Source: Acetobacteraceae bacterium
Lineage (GTDB): Bacteria > Pseudomonadota > Alphaproteobacteria > Acetobacterales > Acetobacteraceae
Assembly (NCBI GenBank): GCA_027311485.1
Contig: DAICYU010000033.1
Location: 1-15,359 of the forward strand
DNA: 15,359 nucleotides
Reading direction: 5' to 3'
The translations under genes were made by a program, and so were the position numbers. Below, piece by piece: positions 14,626 to 15,359 of this stretch (position 1 is its first letter; each line of letters begins with the position of its first letter). The notes beneath the pieces were generated by a model. The model searched no databases. It was not told where the DNA came from and was given only the letters and a program-made list of their open reading frames with translations.

Positions 14626-15359
14626 GTGAAACGTCCATCATGGATCCTGTTCATGCGCGCCGCGATGGCCACGCTGGTGGTGTTGCTGTCGGCGCACGCC
14701 CTGTCAGCCCAGGCCCAGGCCCAGCCAGCGCCGGCCGTCAGGCGCTTTGCGTCACCTGAAGAAGCGACCAACGCCCTCGTCACCGCGGCCCGAGGTCCTG
14801 ACATGGCGGCTTTGCGGGCAATTTTCGGCCCGGGCAACGAAGGCCTTCTGTCATCCGGCGACCCGGTTGCCGACAGGGAGCAGCTGCACCGCTTTGCCGC
14901 CGCTTACGACGCCAAACATTCGCTGCAGCCGCAGGGTACCGGGCGTGTGTGGCTTGTGATCGGCGAGGATGATTGGCCACTGCCGATACCGATCGTCGAG
15001 CGAAATGGCAGCTGGGAATTCGACACCAAGGCCGGTGCGGATGAGATCATCGATCGCCGTATCGGCCGCAATGAGCTTGCGGCCATTCGCACCTGCCTGG
15101 CCTATGTGGACGCACAGCACGACTTTCATAAGCGGATGCAAGAAAAGACCGGAACCGGCTTTTATGCCGACCGCCTTGCCAGCACCCCAGGGCGCCAGGA
15201 CGGGTTGTATTGGCCAGCGCGTGAAGGGGAGCCGGAAAGCCCCTTGGGTCCACTGGTCACGACGGCGCAGGCTGAAGGGTACCCGGGCGTATCGGTCGGT
15301 GGCCGCCGGCGACCCTACCAGGGCTACTACTTCCGCATCCTGCTGGCACAGGGGCCGGA
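14626..15359 (+). CDS. DUF2950 family exported protein (3' end outside window)
   Basis: The start is GTG at 14626, with a near-perfect AGGAGGA (14614-14620) 5 nt upstream that overlaps the DUF3300 stop. The frame stays open to the window edge, giving 244 residues. A signal peptide is present: KR at 2-3, a hydrophobic stretch at about 12-25, and Ala-x-Ala sites near residue 28. The DUF2950 domain is recognised from RRFASPEEATNALVTAA (39-55), FGPGNEGLLSSGDPVADREQ (67-86), GEDDWPLPIPIVERNGSWEF (113-132), IGRNELAAIRTCLAYVDAQ (146-164), DGLYWPAREGEPESPLGPL (192-210) and PYQGYYFRILLAQGP. It is very likely cotranscribed with the DUF3300 gene. Function is unknown, and the location is probably periplasmic. 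Confidence 0.9.
   Translation, partial: MKRPSWILFMRAAMATLVVLLSAHALSAQAQAQPAPAVRRFASPEEATNALVTAARGPDMAALRAIFGPGNEGLLSSGDPVADREQLHRFAAAYDAKHSLQPQGTGRVWLVIGEDDWPLPIPIVERNGSWEFDTKAGADEIIDRRIGRNELAAIRTCLAYVDAQHDFHKRMQEKTGTGFYADRLASTPGRQDGLYWPAREGEPESPLGPLVTTAQAEGYPGVSVGGRRRPYQGYYFRILLAQGP

Overview
The window is GC-rich, densely coded DNA from a Gram-negative bacterium. Gene content and protein style suggest an alphaproteobacterium, and my best guess is Acetobacteraceae or a near relative (inference, not proven). The pointers are an ackA/pta/fabI/DUF3141 block of the kind found in alphaproteobacteria, a YMR196W-like GH63 protein, and a DUF3300/DUF2950 pair. I see no insertion sequence, phage, CRISPR array, rRNA or tRNA.

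Layout. (1) Bases 1-570 (+) hold the 3' part of a two-CBS-domain protein that starts upstream of the window. (2) Bases 651-10078 are one long minus-strand run. In transcription order it is atoD, atoA, a DUF3141 PhaC-like alpha/beta hydrolase, pta, fabI, ackA, and a 905-residue GH63-like glucosidase. The first six genes are tightly packed, with gaps of 7, 75, -8, 6 and 62 nt. The glucosidase follows after 151 nt. (3) Bases 10079-10513 are a 435-bp gap between divergent genes. It holds a candidate FNR/FixK-type box, a strong leader hairpin, and a 97-nt cloverleaf-like element closed by a perfect 16-bp inverted repeat. (4) Bases 10514-12414 (+) hold a charged protein of unknown function and a CPA1-type cation/proton antiporter. 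(5) Bases 12441-12914 (-) hold a small probable lipoprotein. (6) Bases 13275-15359 (+) hold a DUF3300 envelope protein and, 10 nt later, a GTG-started DUF2950 protein that runs off the window end.

How the genes may work together. AtoDA moves CoA from acetyl-CoA to acetoacetate and releases acetate. Pta and AckA interconvert acetyl-CoA, acetyl phosphate and acetate, making or using ATP. FabI uses NADH to finish fatty-acid elongation cycles. The DUF3141 protein keeps a PHA-synthase-like Cys/Asp/His triad. Together this looks like a low-oxygen or stress carbon module that could turn stored polyhydroxybutyrate or acetoacetate into ATP and acetate, with lipid synthesis as an electron sink. The FixK-like box upstream of atoD fits that reading. 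The pathway as a whole is inference; the individual families are well supported by sequence.

The least explained parts are the cloverleaf-like inverted-repeat element at 10316-10412, the role of the DUF3141 protein, and the DUF3300/DUF2950 pair.
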